A DNA stretch of 5,282 nt, taken from assembly GCA_021731385.1 (NCBI GenBank), contig JAKFXM010000088.1, positions 1 through 5,282 of the forward strand, given 5' to 3'. Below the pieces are notes generated by a model. That model was not told where the DNA came from. It was given only the letters and a program-made list of their open reading frames with translations, and searched no databases. The translations under genes and the position numbers were made by a program. The stretch is from Methanobacteriota archaeon (GTDB lineage Archaea > Altiarchaeota > Altiarchaeia > IMC4 > QMZM01). This document shows, one piece after another, positions 1-5,231 of the stretch (the first letter of the stretch is position 1; each line of letters starts with the position of its first letter).

Positions 1-262
1 AGTTATTGCAGGGAACATGATGGGATACAAATATCCTATCCCCCACCTTATAATTTACACCTTCACCAACCTTGGAGATCTCACCTGTGACTTCGTGGCC
101 CAGAACCAACGGCGCCCTTTTAACCCGATACCACTCCATGACATCACTGCCGCAGATGCCACTTGCCATCATCTTTAGCAAAACTTCCCCCGGACCTATC
201 TCGGGGATTGGCATCTCCCGAATTCTGATATCCCTGTTGTTGTAATAAACTGCAACGCGCAT
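1..262 (-). CDS. Zinc-dependent alcohol/polyol dehydrogenase (MDR superfamily), N-terminal part, cut by window edge
   Basis: Reading the minus strand from 262 gives 87 codons to the window edge, starting MRVAVYYNNRDIRI. The sequence shows the GroES-like catalytic domain of medium-chain dehydrogenases: ICGSD, with the catalytic zinc Cys at about residue 37, GHE at 55-57 (zinc His and Glu), and a VGDRIF turn. It ends in HHVPCNN, where the structural-zinc cysteines normally begin. Members of this family (COG1063, sorbitol/threonine dehydrogenase-like) oxidise a secondary alcohol with NAD(P)+ in the cytoplasm; the substrate cannot be told from this part. The Rossmann domain lies outside the window. 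An upstream in-frame ATG at 268 would add MK. I prefer 262 because a GGT (271-273) lies 8 bases before it, and only 2 bases before the other. The family assignment is firm; the specificity is unknown. Confidence 0.9.
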   Translation of the reverse strand, partial: MRVAVYYNNRDIRIREMPIPEIGPGEVLLKMMASGICGSDVMEWYRVKRAPLVLGHEVTGEISKVGEGVNYKVGDRIFVSHHVPCNN

Positions 263-265
263 TTT
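239..265 (-). repeat. 27-base direct repeat, copy 1 (inside dehydrogenase start)
   Basis: These 27 bases cover codons 1-8 of the dehydrogenase gene plus three bases before the ATG. The same 27 bases recur at 518-544 in the same orientation with a single difference, at the second base of codon 2 (Arg here, His there). The two copies bracket 252 bases that contain the hairpin array. Confidence 0.9.
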
Positions 266-269
266 CATA

Positions 270-285
270 AACCTTTGGAAAGGTT
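270..285. promoter_or_regulatory. 16-base inverted repeat beside the dehydrogenase start
   Basis: AACCTTT-GG-AAAGGTT is a perfect 7-base inverted repeat with a 2-base centre. It lies between the TATA-like element at 303-311 and the start codon, about where transcription would begin, and it contains the only ribosome-binding-like GGT. It could be an operator for a dimeric repressor or a small RNA hairpin that masks the start. Only the symmetry is seen; the function is inferred. Confidence 0.4.
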
Positions 286-302
286 AATAATTCCTTAAAA
301 TG

Positions 303-311
303 TATATTAAA
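303..311 (-). promoter_or_regulatory. TATA-like element for the dehydrogenase gene
   Basis: On the minus strand this reads TTTAATATA, a good archaeal TATA box. Its centre is about 45 bases before the start at 262. With the usual spacing of about 25 bases to the start site, transcription would begin near 280 and leave a short leader of roughly 15-20 bases. It abuts the hairpin array, so the array could have supplied or displaced the upstream promoter context. Confidence 0.45.
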
Positions 312-384
312 TCGAAATTTCACAGAATTTCAATCAGAATTTGCCAATAGGCAAATTCCATTTCTTTTCCATCAACGCTTCCCG

Positions 385-458
385 AATTTGCCTTCCCGAT
401 TTAGCCTTTGGCTAAATGGGCCCAAAAATTCTGAAAGAATTTTTCGGGTAGGCAAATT
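385..458. repeat. Potential three-way-junction fold: 14-bp outer stem around two hairpins
   Basis: Bases 385-398 are complementary to 445-458 with one mismatch (13 of 14). This closes a 74-base module that encloses the hairpins at 399-417 and 424-444. The four bases 445-448 could instead extend the second hairpin by pairing with 421-423, so two conformations compete. The size is like a small structured RNA, but nothing matches tRNA sequence rules. The pairing is seen directly; that it folds in the cell is inference. Confidence 0.6.
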
Positions 459-541
459 GGGCCCAAAAATTCGCAAAGCGAATTTTTCGGGTTCTTTTCT
501 AAAGAAAAGGGTTGTTCGTTGTAATAAACTGCAACGTGCAT
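401..541 (-). pseudogene. Dehydrogenase start fused to hairpin array: 46-codon dead-end ORF
   Basis: Starting at the ATG at 539-541, the minus strand reads MHVAVYYNEQPFSLEK and stays open for 46 codons through the palindromes, then stops at 401-403. The first eight residues copy the neighbouring dehydrogenase apart from Arg to His. The remainder shows no dehydrogenase motif and is simply translated hairpin sequence. I read it as a truncated duplicate start, not a gene. Whether it is transcribed is unknown, since there is no clear TATA box or Shine-Dalgarno sequence directly upstream. Confidence 0.5.
410..492. repeat. Two tandem units of about 41 bases, each with one hairpin
   Basis: The units 410-450 and 451-492 share GGC(T/A)AAATGGGCCC-like beginnings, the words GGGCCCAAAAATTC (418-431 and 459-472), and GAATTTTTCGGGT endings (437-449 and 480-492). 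Only the hairpin tip differs: TGAAA against a GC-extended tip with an AAA loop. The tip change in the second unit is compensated on both sides (GC/GC), so the stem was kept. That suggests the structure matters more than the sequence, although two copies are thin evidence. Confidence 0.75.
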
Positions 542-544
542 TTT
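518..544 (-). repeat. 27-base direct repeat, copy 2 (duplicated dehydrogenase start)
   Basis: This matches 239-265 at 26 of 27 bases, in the same orientation, 279 bases away. On the minus strand it encodes MHVAVYYN, the start of a dehydrogenase, but the frame then runs into the hairpin array and not into a dehydrogenase body. The near identity argues for a recent local duplication, or for an insertion that duplicated its target, rather than for an old paralogue. Confidence 0.9.
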
Positions 545-579
545 AAGATGTATGGTTAGTTCAATTTACTTATATGAAT

Positions 580-1464
580 TTACACATCAAACATCCTGCT
601 AATAACTTTTGCACTTTCAATATCCAATTTTCTAATGCAATGTATGTATATAGGAACTATGCATCCGCAAGTGCTGCAATCAATATTTTGTCCCAGCACA
701 CATGGTGTTTTGACTGACAAATCCGGATAATATGAAATAACAAACTTACTCCTTAAAAAGCAGTTTTTTATATGTTCCTTTGTCTTAAAGGTATCTATCA
801 TCTTTGAACTTAGAAACACAAAATCAGGGTTTTCTTTCTTCACTTTCTTGAGAGTTGAAATCGCATAGTCAATATCGTTGCCTTTTAACAAAAGGTTACT
901 GTTTGGACTATCTGCAGTATAAAGACTAAATGTTATACCAAAAACATTTGCGTCCCTTGCTATTCTTACTATCTCTTCTATCTGTCCAAGGTTTGTCTTG
1001 GATAAGGTAGATGTTATAACAACCCTCTTATCATTTTTTATGTTCTGAATGACTTTGTCGAATATATTTGCCCCTCTAATCCCGTTATGCGTCTCTCTAT
1101 TGCCATCAAGACTGACAAAAATTCTCCTATTTATGTTCTCCGATATTTTTCTTGTACCGTTTGAGATTATGTAGATTGAATCAAAAACATTATTGGCTAT
1201 TGATAAAATATTCTGCCTGAGGGAAGGCTCGCCTCCTGTAAGGGTAGCACATATTAAACCCTTTTTCCTGTGTTCTTTAAATGCTTTTTCCCATTCCTCA
1301 TCCGTTAATTCTTTTTTGCCATATGAATATTTCTTCCAGTAGCAATGTTCACAGTTCAGGTTACACTGCCATGTTATGTCATAATTTGCCTGTTGCGGCT
1401 TCTTTGTTAGACTATATCTCAAAAAATATCTGATAAAATTCACCGCATATCTTAAATTTTTCAT
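580..1464 (-). CDS. Radical SAM enzyme with C-terminal cysteine cluster, substrate unknown
   Basis: The preferred start is the ATG at 1462-1464, because GAGGG lies 8 bases before it, giving 294 residues (MKNLRYAVNFIRYFLRYSL...). An in-frame ATG at 1477-1479 would add five residues but has no binding site. The N-terminus has a short hydrophobic/basic helix (residues 5-18). Next comes CNLNCEHC (Cys34, 38, 41), the CxxxCxxC site for the SAM-binding 4Fe-4S cluster, then TGGEP (76-80) for SAM, ISNGT (100-104) and VSLDG (117-121). These are standard core motifs of the radical SAM barrel. The C-terminus carries further cysteines (about 235, 255, 263, 266, 268, 276; motif DCSTCGC), which could bind a second iron-sulphur cluster, as in SPASM-like or HpnH-like enzymes. 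The reaction is not identifiable from sequence. The gene is AT-rich compared with copA. It follows the small ORF at 1476-1664, possibly with translational coupling. Confidence 0.88.
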   Translation of the reverse strand: MKNLRYAVNFIRYFLRYSLTKKPQQANYDITWQCNLNCEHCYWKKYSYGKKELTDEEWEKAFKEHRKKGLICATLTGGEPSLRQNILSIANNVFDSIYIISNGTRKISENINRRIFVSLDGNRETHNGIRGANIFDKVIQNIKNDKRVVITSTLSKTNLGQIEEIVRIARDANVFGITFSLYTADSPNSNLLLKGNDIDYAISTLKKVKKENPDFVFLSSKMIDTFKTKEHIKNCFLRSKFVISYYPDLSVKTPCVLGQNIDCSTCGCIVPIYIHCIRKLDIESAKVISRMFDV

Positions 1465-1472
1465 GTAATCGT

Positions 1473-1477
1473 CCCTC
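1473..1477 (-). promoter_or_regulatory. Shine-Dalgarno GAGGG deciding the radical SAM start
   Basis: On the minus strand GAGGG is followed by 8 bases and then ATG (1464). It overlaps the TGA stop of the upstream small ORF (the bases read ATGAGGG). A ribosome ending on that ORF would therefore sit on this site, which is the geometry of translational coupling. It is one of the few clear Shine-Dalgarno sites in the window. Confidence 0.6.
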
Positions 1478-1664
1478 ATGCCAAAAGTCCGTCTTCAGAT
1501 GAATTTGGTATTTCTTCTGTGCCGGATTTCTTTGCGGTTTCATAGTTATAAATAGACCTTTTCTGAGGAATATAATGAATATGGATTCCGTCTTGGAGAT
1601 GAAAATTCCAACTCCCTTCCCAATTACAATTTCTGCTTCTCCCTGATGTAAGAGGATATTCCAC
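1476..1664 (-). CDS. Doubtful 62-residue ORF upstream of the radical SAM gene
   Basis: The frame runs from a GTG (1662-1664) to a TGA that overlaps the distal ATG of the radical SAM frame. The predicted peptide is polar, with one Cys, two Trp, three His and a Tyr-rich middle (IHIHYIPQKRSIYNYETAKK), an acidic C-terminal part (EEIPNSSEDGLLA), no membrane segment and no signal peptide. I do not recognise it. For a real gene: its start sits about 26 bases from the centre of the TATA palindrome at 1685-1696, as a leaderless transcript would need, and it ends exactly at the next gene's ribosome site. Against: a GTG start, no Shine-Dalgarno, and a second frame open across the same stretch. It could be a precursor or leader peptide, or just untranslated leader. 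Confidence 0.35.
   Translation of the reverse strand: MEYPLTSGRSRNCNWEGSWNFHLQDGIHIHYIPQKRSIYNYETAKKSGTEEIPNSSEDGLLA
1545..1552 (-). promoter_or_regulatory. Alternative TATA-like element for the radical SAM gene
   Basis: The minus strand reads TTTATAAC, a close match to the archaeal TATA consensus, inside the doubtful small ORF. With normal spacing it would start transcription near 1523, leaving about 58 bases of leader before the radical SAM start at 1464. If this is the real promoter, the small ORF is not needed. Confidence 0.3.
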
Positions 1665-1684
1665 TGACTAAAAAAGTTTGTAAA

Positions 1685-1696
1685 TTATAATTATAA
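1685..1696. promoter_or_regulatory. Symmetrical TATA-like palindrome shared by two divergent genes
   Basis: TTATAATTATAA is a perfect 12-base palindrome in the 60-base gap between the small ORF/radical SAM unit and copA. Measured about 26 bases from its centre, plus-strand transcription would begin near 1717, eight bases before the copA ATG. Minus-strand transcription would begin near 1664, at the GTG of the small ORF. copA has no Shine-Dalgarno in the bases just before its ATG, which fits a very short or absent leader. Being symmetrical, the site itself gives TBP no direction; flanking BRE-like bases would have to. Confidence 0.5.
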
Positions 1697-1724
1697 TAAG
1701 TCTAGGTTAATTCTAATTTAATAA

Positions 1725-4178
1725 ATGACAAATCAAAAAACAAAAAAGACAAATATTGGAATAATCGGGATGCACTGCGCTACATGCGCTCAGATGGTTG
1801 AAAAGGCATTAAAGAAGGCCCATGGTGTGGTTAATGCAAATGTTAATTTTGCTACCGGGAAGGCGGATGTAGAGTATGACCCTGCAAATACAAAGGTAGA
1901 TGATTTCATAAAGGTTGTTAGGGACTTGGGTTATGACGCAATCGGTGGTGGGGATTTTGAGGCAACGGGCGAAATCAAAGAAATTTCACTCAGGGTAATC
2001 GGTATGGACAACCCGCACTGTGTGAGTACTGTTGACAGTGCACTGAATACATTAGGGGGCATACTATCGAAGGAACTTTTCATTACAGAAAAGGCAATTA
2101 TAAAATTCGACCCGGGAATTACCGGTACCGGGGAGATCAAGAAGGTCATAAGAGACGCAGGCTATGAGCCGATAGATGAAGTCGGTGTTGACAGGGAGAA
2201 AGAGGCACGCGAAAAAGAGATGGCAACACTCAGAAAAAAAGTGATTTTTTCCGCGATATTGTCGATGCCAATATTTGTGCTTTCTCTTCCTGAAATTTTT
2301 GGTTTTTCGGTTCCTTCATGGCTTCCACTTGGACCAATACTTTTTCTGCTTGCAACCCCTGTGCAGTTTATAATAGGGAGGCAGTTCTACAGAGGAATGT
2401 ACATTGCCCTCAAAAACAAAACTGCAAACATGGACACACTGATAGCTGTAGGGACAAGCTCTGCATACTTTTATAGCGTTCTTGCAACAACAAACCCGGA
2501 GATATTCGGTACCTTGATGTACTATGACACTGCTGCGATAATAATAACACTAATTCTTCTTGGAAAATACCTTGAAGCAATTGCAAAAGGGAAAACCTCT
2601 GAGGCAATAAAAAAACTCATGGGTCTGCGACCAAAGACTGCAAGAATAATAAGAGACGGAAACGAGGTAGAAGTCTCGATTGATGACTTAAAGGTTAATG
2701 ACATACTTTTAATCAGACCAGGAGAAAAAATTCCTGCAGATGGAATTGTAATTGATGGACATTCCTATGTTGACGAATCAATGATAACGGGTGAAGCATT
2801 ACCCATTGCAAAAAACAAAGGTGACACGGTAATCGGTGCAACAATAAATAAAAACGGGGTGCTGAAGTTCAGGGCGGCAAAAGTAGGGGAGGATACGGTT
2901 CTCTCACAGATAATAGAACTTGTCGAGGAGGCACAGGCATCAAAGGCGCCGATACAGAGGCTTGCTGATATAGTTTCCTCGTATTTCGTGCCTGCAGTAA
3001 TTATCATTGCACTGGTGTCATTTATTTGCTGGTACTTTATTGCTGCAATGCCTTTTGTCTTTTCGCTAAGTATATTCATTGCAGTACTTATCATAGCATG
3101 CCCGTGCGCACTTGGGCTTGCAACACCTACTGCAATCATGGTCAGTACAGGCAAGGGCGCAGAAAACGGAATACTTATAAAGAGCGGCGAGGCGCTTGAA
3201 AACGCGTACAGATTAGATACAATCGTTTTTGACAAGACAGGAACGCTCACGAAAGGCACACCAGAGGTAACTGATGTTGTTGCAGTTAATGGATATAGAG
3301 AGGAGGACATATTGAGGGTTGCCGCTGCAGCTGAATTCGGTTCAGAACATCCTCTTGGAGAGGCAGTGGTTCATGAAGCGAAAAAAAGAAGGTCTAACAT
3401 TGAGAAGGTTTCGTCCTTTGAAGCGATAGGTGGAAAGGGGATAAAGGCGATGCTTGGAAAGAAAATAATCGCCATCGGAAACAGGAGTCTCATGTCTGAT
3501 TGTATGGTAAAGATAACCCCGGATGTTGAAGGGAAAATAACATCTCTTGAGTATGAGGGGAAAACGGTCATTATTGTTTCCCGGGATTCAATACTTCTTG
3601 GCTTGATTGCGATTGCTGACACACTGAAAGAGCAGTCAAAAAGCGCCGTAGAGAGGCTCAAAAAAATGGGGCTTGAAGTCATGATGCTAACGGGGGATAA
3701 TGAAAGAACTGCGAAAGCTATAGCGTCTCAACTTGGAATAACACGGGTTCTTGCAGAGGTACTGCCAAAGGACAAGGCGGAGAATATAAAGATGCTTCAG
3801 AAAGACGGCAGAATTGTTGCAATGGTTGGAGATGGAATAAACGATGCCCCTGCCCTTGCACAAGCCAATATAGGGATTGCGCTTGGCTCGGGTACCGATG
3901 TTGCAATGGAGACGGGGGACATAGTTCTCATAAAAGACAATCTGCAGGATGTCGTGACTGCAATCGACTTAAGTAGGCATACCATAGATAAGATAAAACA
4001 GAATCTGTTCTGGGCGTTTTTCTACAATATTATCGGCATACCTGTGGCAGCAGGAATACTCTATGGCTATGGTATTCTACTGAATCCGATGATTGCGGCT
4101 GCGGCGATGGGTTTTAGTTCGATATCGGTTGTGAGCAATTCTGCGCTGATGAAGAGGTATAAAGCACCAAGGATTTGA
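1725..4178 (+). CDS. copA: Cu(+)-exporting P1B-type ATPase with two N-terminal HMA domains, the second degenerate
   Basis: This 817-residue membrane pump uses ATP to expel Cu(+) from the cytoplasm. HMA domain 1 (about 9-75) has GMHCATC with metal Cys18 and Cys21. HMA domain 2 (about 85-152) has GMDNPHC: the first cysteine is Asn96 and only Cys99 remains. Membrane segments fall near 173-192, 200-222, 235-253, 267-283, 418-438, 447-470, 759-780 and 784-806. Diagnostic motifs are TGEALP (355-360, actuator), CPC (459-461, transport site), DKTGT (503-507, phosphorylated Asp503), HP (542-543, nucleotide domain), TGDN (656-659) and GDGINDAP (702-709). YN (767-768) and MGFSS (795-799) in the last two helices complete the Cu(+)-specific P1B-1 signature. 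Length is normal for two HMA domains, and no frameshift is seen. The ATG lies eight residues before the first beta strand and has no Shine-Dalgarno, so it is probably leaderless. No copper regulator or chaperone is next to it. Confidence 0.96.
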   Translation: MTNQKTKKTNIGIIGMHCATCAQMVEKALKKAHGVVNANVNFATGKADVEYDPANTKVDDFIKVVRDLGYDAIGGGDFEATGEIKEISLRVIGMDNPHCVSTVDSALNTLGGILSKELFITEKAIIKFDPGITGTGEIKKVIRDAGYEPIDEVGVDREKEAREKEMATLRKKVIFSAILSMPIFVLSLPEIFGFSVPSWLPLGPILFLLATPVQFIIGRQFYRGMYIALKNKTANMDTLIAVGTSSAYFYSVLATTNPEIFGTLMYYDTAAIIITLILLGKYLEAIAKGKTSEAIKKLMGLRPKTARIIRDGNEVEVSIDDLKVNDILLIRPGEKIPADGIVIDGHSYVDESMITGEALPIAKNKGDTVIGATINKNGVLKFRAAKVGEDTVLSQIIELVEEAQASKAPIQRLADIVSSYFVPAVIIIALVSFICWYFIAAMPFVFSLSIFIAVLIIACPCALGLATPTAIMVSTGKGAENGILIKSGEALENAYRLDTIVFDKTGTLTKGTPEVTDVVAVNGYREEDILRVAAAAEFGSEHPLGEAVVHEAKKRRSNIEKVSSFEAIGGKGIKAMLGKKIIAIGNRSLMSDCMVKITPDVEGKITSLEYEGKTVIIVSRDSILLGLIAIADTLKEQSKSAVERLKKMGLEVMMLTGDNERTAKAIASQLGITRVLAEVLPKDKAENIKMLQKDGRIVAMVGDGINDAPALAQANIGIALGSGTDVAMETGDIVLIKDNLQDVVTAIDLSRHTIDKIKQNLFWAFFYNIIGIPVAAGILYGYGILLNPMIAAAAMGFSSISVVSNSALMKRYKAPRI

Positions 4179-4224
4179 TTATCTGAATTCAAATAACCTT
4201 GTGAATCCTGCCAGATAAGAGAAT

Positions 4225-4698
4225 TTATAATCGCAGTTTTCTCTTGCACCATGTGCAGAGCGTTTTTGACTTCATCTTTGCGTCAAGAATAGAATTCGAG
4301 AACTGCATGGCACAGAAATTTCTGCAGTGCTCAAGCCCTAGGACATGTCCAATTTCATGTACTGCCTCCTTTTCTATCATGCTTGATGAATCCAATTTGT
4401 TTATTGACAATACGGCACCCTCCCCAAAAGATGAACAGCCAAATACAAAATTCATGCCCTCTACATAAACTTCCCTATCGAGAATCCATATAGCCAGTCC
4501 GGGACCCTTGATTCTATTAAGGTGCTTTAGCAGGAGAGAGGCATCATACTGCATTCTCTTTGGATTATAATAAGTTTCCAAAATTTCAAGTTCTTGTGGA
4601 GGTGCAGTTTTTATGTCATATGTCTTTTCAAGGATATTCTTTACAATAGGAACGGACTCCCCGCTTTCCTTTGTGTAAAATATTTGTAATTCTGTCAT
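4225..4698 (-). CDS. amzA: Archaemetzincin, zinc metalloprotease of family M54
   Basis: This 157-residue soluble protein has no signal peptide or membrane segment. The metzincin signature HEIGHVLGLEH (114-124) supplies the three zinc histidines (114, 118, 124) and catalytic Glu115. It is followed by Cys125, Cys129 with the Met-turn methionine (CAM, 129-131), and a late CTWC pair (148-151). Together the four cysteines form the second zinc site typical of archaemetzincins. The Cys125-Cys129 gap holds three residues, while the pattern usually given for the family has four, so this is a slightly short variant. The N-terminal half (TELQIFYTK..., GLAIWILDREVYVEG) matches the family's usual layout, and FGCSSFGEGAVLS precedes the active site. 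Physiological substrates of archaeal members are unknown. It is convergent with copA across 46 bases with no strong terminator hairpin. Confidence 0.93.
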   Translation of the reverse strand: MTELQIFYTKESGESVPIVKNILEKTYDIKTAPPQELEILETYYNPKRMQYDASLLLKHLNRIKGPGLAIWILDREVYVEGMNFVFGCSSFGEGAVLSINKLDSSSMIEKEAVHEIGHVLGLEHCRNFCAMQFSNSILDAKMKSKTLCTWCKRKLRL

Positions 4699-4725
4699 GG
4701 AATGGGTTAACAGCTATGATCCCTC

Positions 4726-4745
4726 ATTATACTGCTATATTTTTT
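4726..4745 (-). promoter_or_regulatory. Promoter region of the archaemetzincin gene
   Basis: Two TATA-like elements read on the minus strand: AAAAAATATA (4736-4745) and TATAAT (4726-4731). The first would give a leader of roughly 15 bases; the second would make the transcript nearly leaderless from the ATG at 4698. No Shine-Dalgarno precedes that ATG, so either is acceptable. I cannot choose between them. Confidence 0.35.
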
Positions 4746-4915
4746 CTATTTGCCCCTTTATCCGTAATGCCTCGCTTTGTTAGATTATACTATTCAAATA
4801 TTATAATAAAAGATTAAATAAATCAAATACACCCCGCCATGAATGGAATTTCATATTCAAAGCAGATTTTTCCTTTTTTGAAATTAGGGTCTGACAACAG
4901 CGCCGATATCAATAT

Positions 4916-5230
4916 TTACTTAATCCACCTGTCCACCATTGCCTTTATTTTTGCCTTTGGCAATGCCCCCGCCGTCCTGTCAACAGCCTTGCCATCTTTG
5001 AACAGGATCAGTGTAGGTATGCTCATTATCCCGAATTCCGATGAAATTTCTCTGCTTTTATCAACATTAACCTTGCCTACAACCAATCCCCCCCCATACT
5101 CTTTTGAAATCTCCTCAACAGTCGGGGATAGAATTCTACAGGGCATGCACCATTCCGCCCAGAAGTCTATCAGCACAAGAGGATTTTTAATAATTTCCCC
5201 AAAATTTTTATTTGTTACTTCGGTTGTCAT
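4916..5230 (-). CDS. trxA: Thioredoxin
   Basis: This 104-residue single-domain thioredoxin is the normal length for the family. It is a cytoplasmic thiol-disulphide oxidoreductase that reduces protein disulphides and is recharged by a thioredoxin reductase. Visible features are DFWAEWCMPC with redox Cys28 and Cys31, the buried Asp22 preceding them (equivalent to Asp26 in E. coli thioredoxin), the cis-proline loop SIPT (Pro72) and the FKDGKAV hairpin. The active site is WCMPC rather than the bacterial WCGPC. The residue between the cysteines tunes redox potential and partner choice, so the partner may not be a standard NADPH reductase. The ATG is one base after the stop of the ORF at the window edge, which suggests a shared transcript. 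Downstream is 217 bases of AT-rich gap. Confidence 0.95.
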   Translation of the reverse strand: MTTEVTNKNFGEIIKNPLVLIDFWAEWCMPCRILSPTVEEISKEYGGGLVVGKVNVDKSREISSEFGIMSIPTLILFKDGKAVDRTAGALPKAKIKAMVDRWIK

Positions 5231-5231
5231 T

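Larger units (their letters stand above)
314..509. repeat. Dense array of nested and tandem palindromes
   Basis: About 200 bases are built from a few re-used words (GAATTTGCC, CCCGAATTTGCC, AAAAATTC/GAATTTTT, CGGG). Hairpins I can pair by eye are: 314-331 (6 bp); 337-358 (9 bp, 4-base loop); 399-417 (8 bp, 3-base loop); 424-444 (9 bp, 3-base loop); 462-491 (10 bp, 3-base loop, plus CCC/GGG across a one-base bulge); and 494-509 (6 bp). Two 14-base units at 379-392 and 393-406 are tandem variants (TTCCCG-AATTTGCC, then TTCCCG-ATTTAGCC). The stretch does not look like a gene on either strand. It resembles short palindromic repeat elements found between genes in many prokaryotes. I do not recognise a named family. 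A role in transcript ends or RNA processing is possible. Confidence 0.85.

Noticed and set aside
385..458. tRNA-sized cloverleaf-like fold
   Set aside because: It has only two arms inside the closing stem, no anticodon or T-loop consensus, and no CCA-type end.
410..492. Two repeat units resembling a short CRISPR array
   Set aside because: The units are contiguous palindromes with no unique spacers, there are only two copies, and no cas gene is nearby.
1347..1587. Second open minus-strand frame beside the 62-codon ORF, running on into the radical SAM gene
   Set aside because: It has no good start codon in its upstream part, its internal ATG (1541-1543) has only a distant AGGT, and the end overlaps the certain radical SAM coding sequence in another frame.
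2765..3310. Long minus-strand open frame inside copA (181 codons)
   Set aside because: It lies wholly antisense to the conserved catalytic core of CopA. Its Ser/Ile-rich composition is the complement of that coding strand.
4179..4224. Bidirectional terminator between copA and the archaemetzincin gene
   Set aside because: Only a 6-base TTATCT/AGATAA pair with a long loop is visible, with no strong T-tract on either side. That is too weak to call.
4244..4468. Plus-strand open frame of 74 codons antisense to the archaemetzincin
   Set aside because: It mirrors the metzincin active-site region and has no start signal or recognisable motif.
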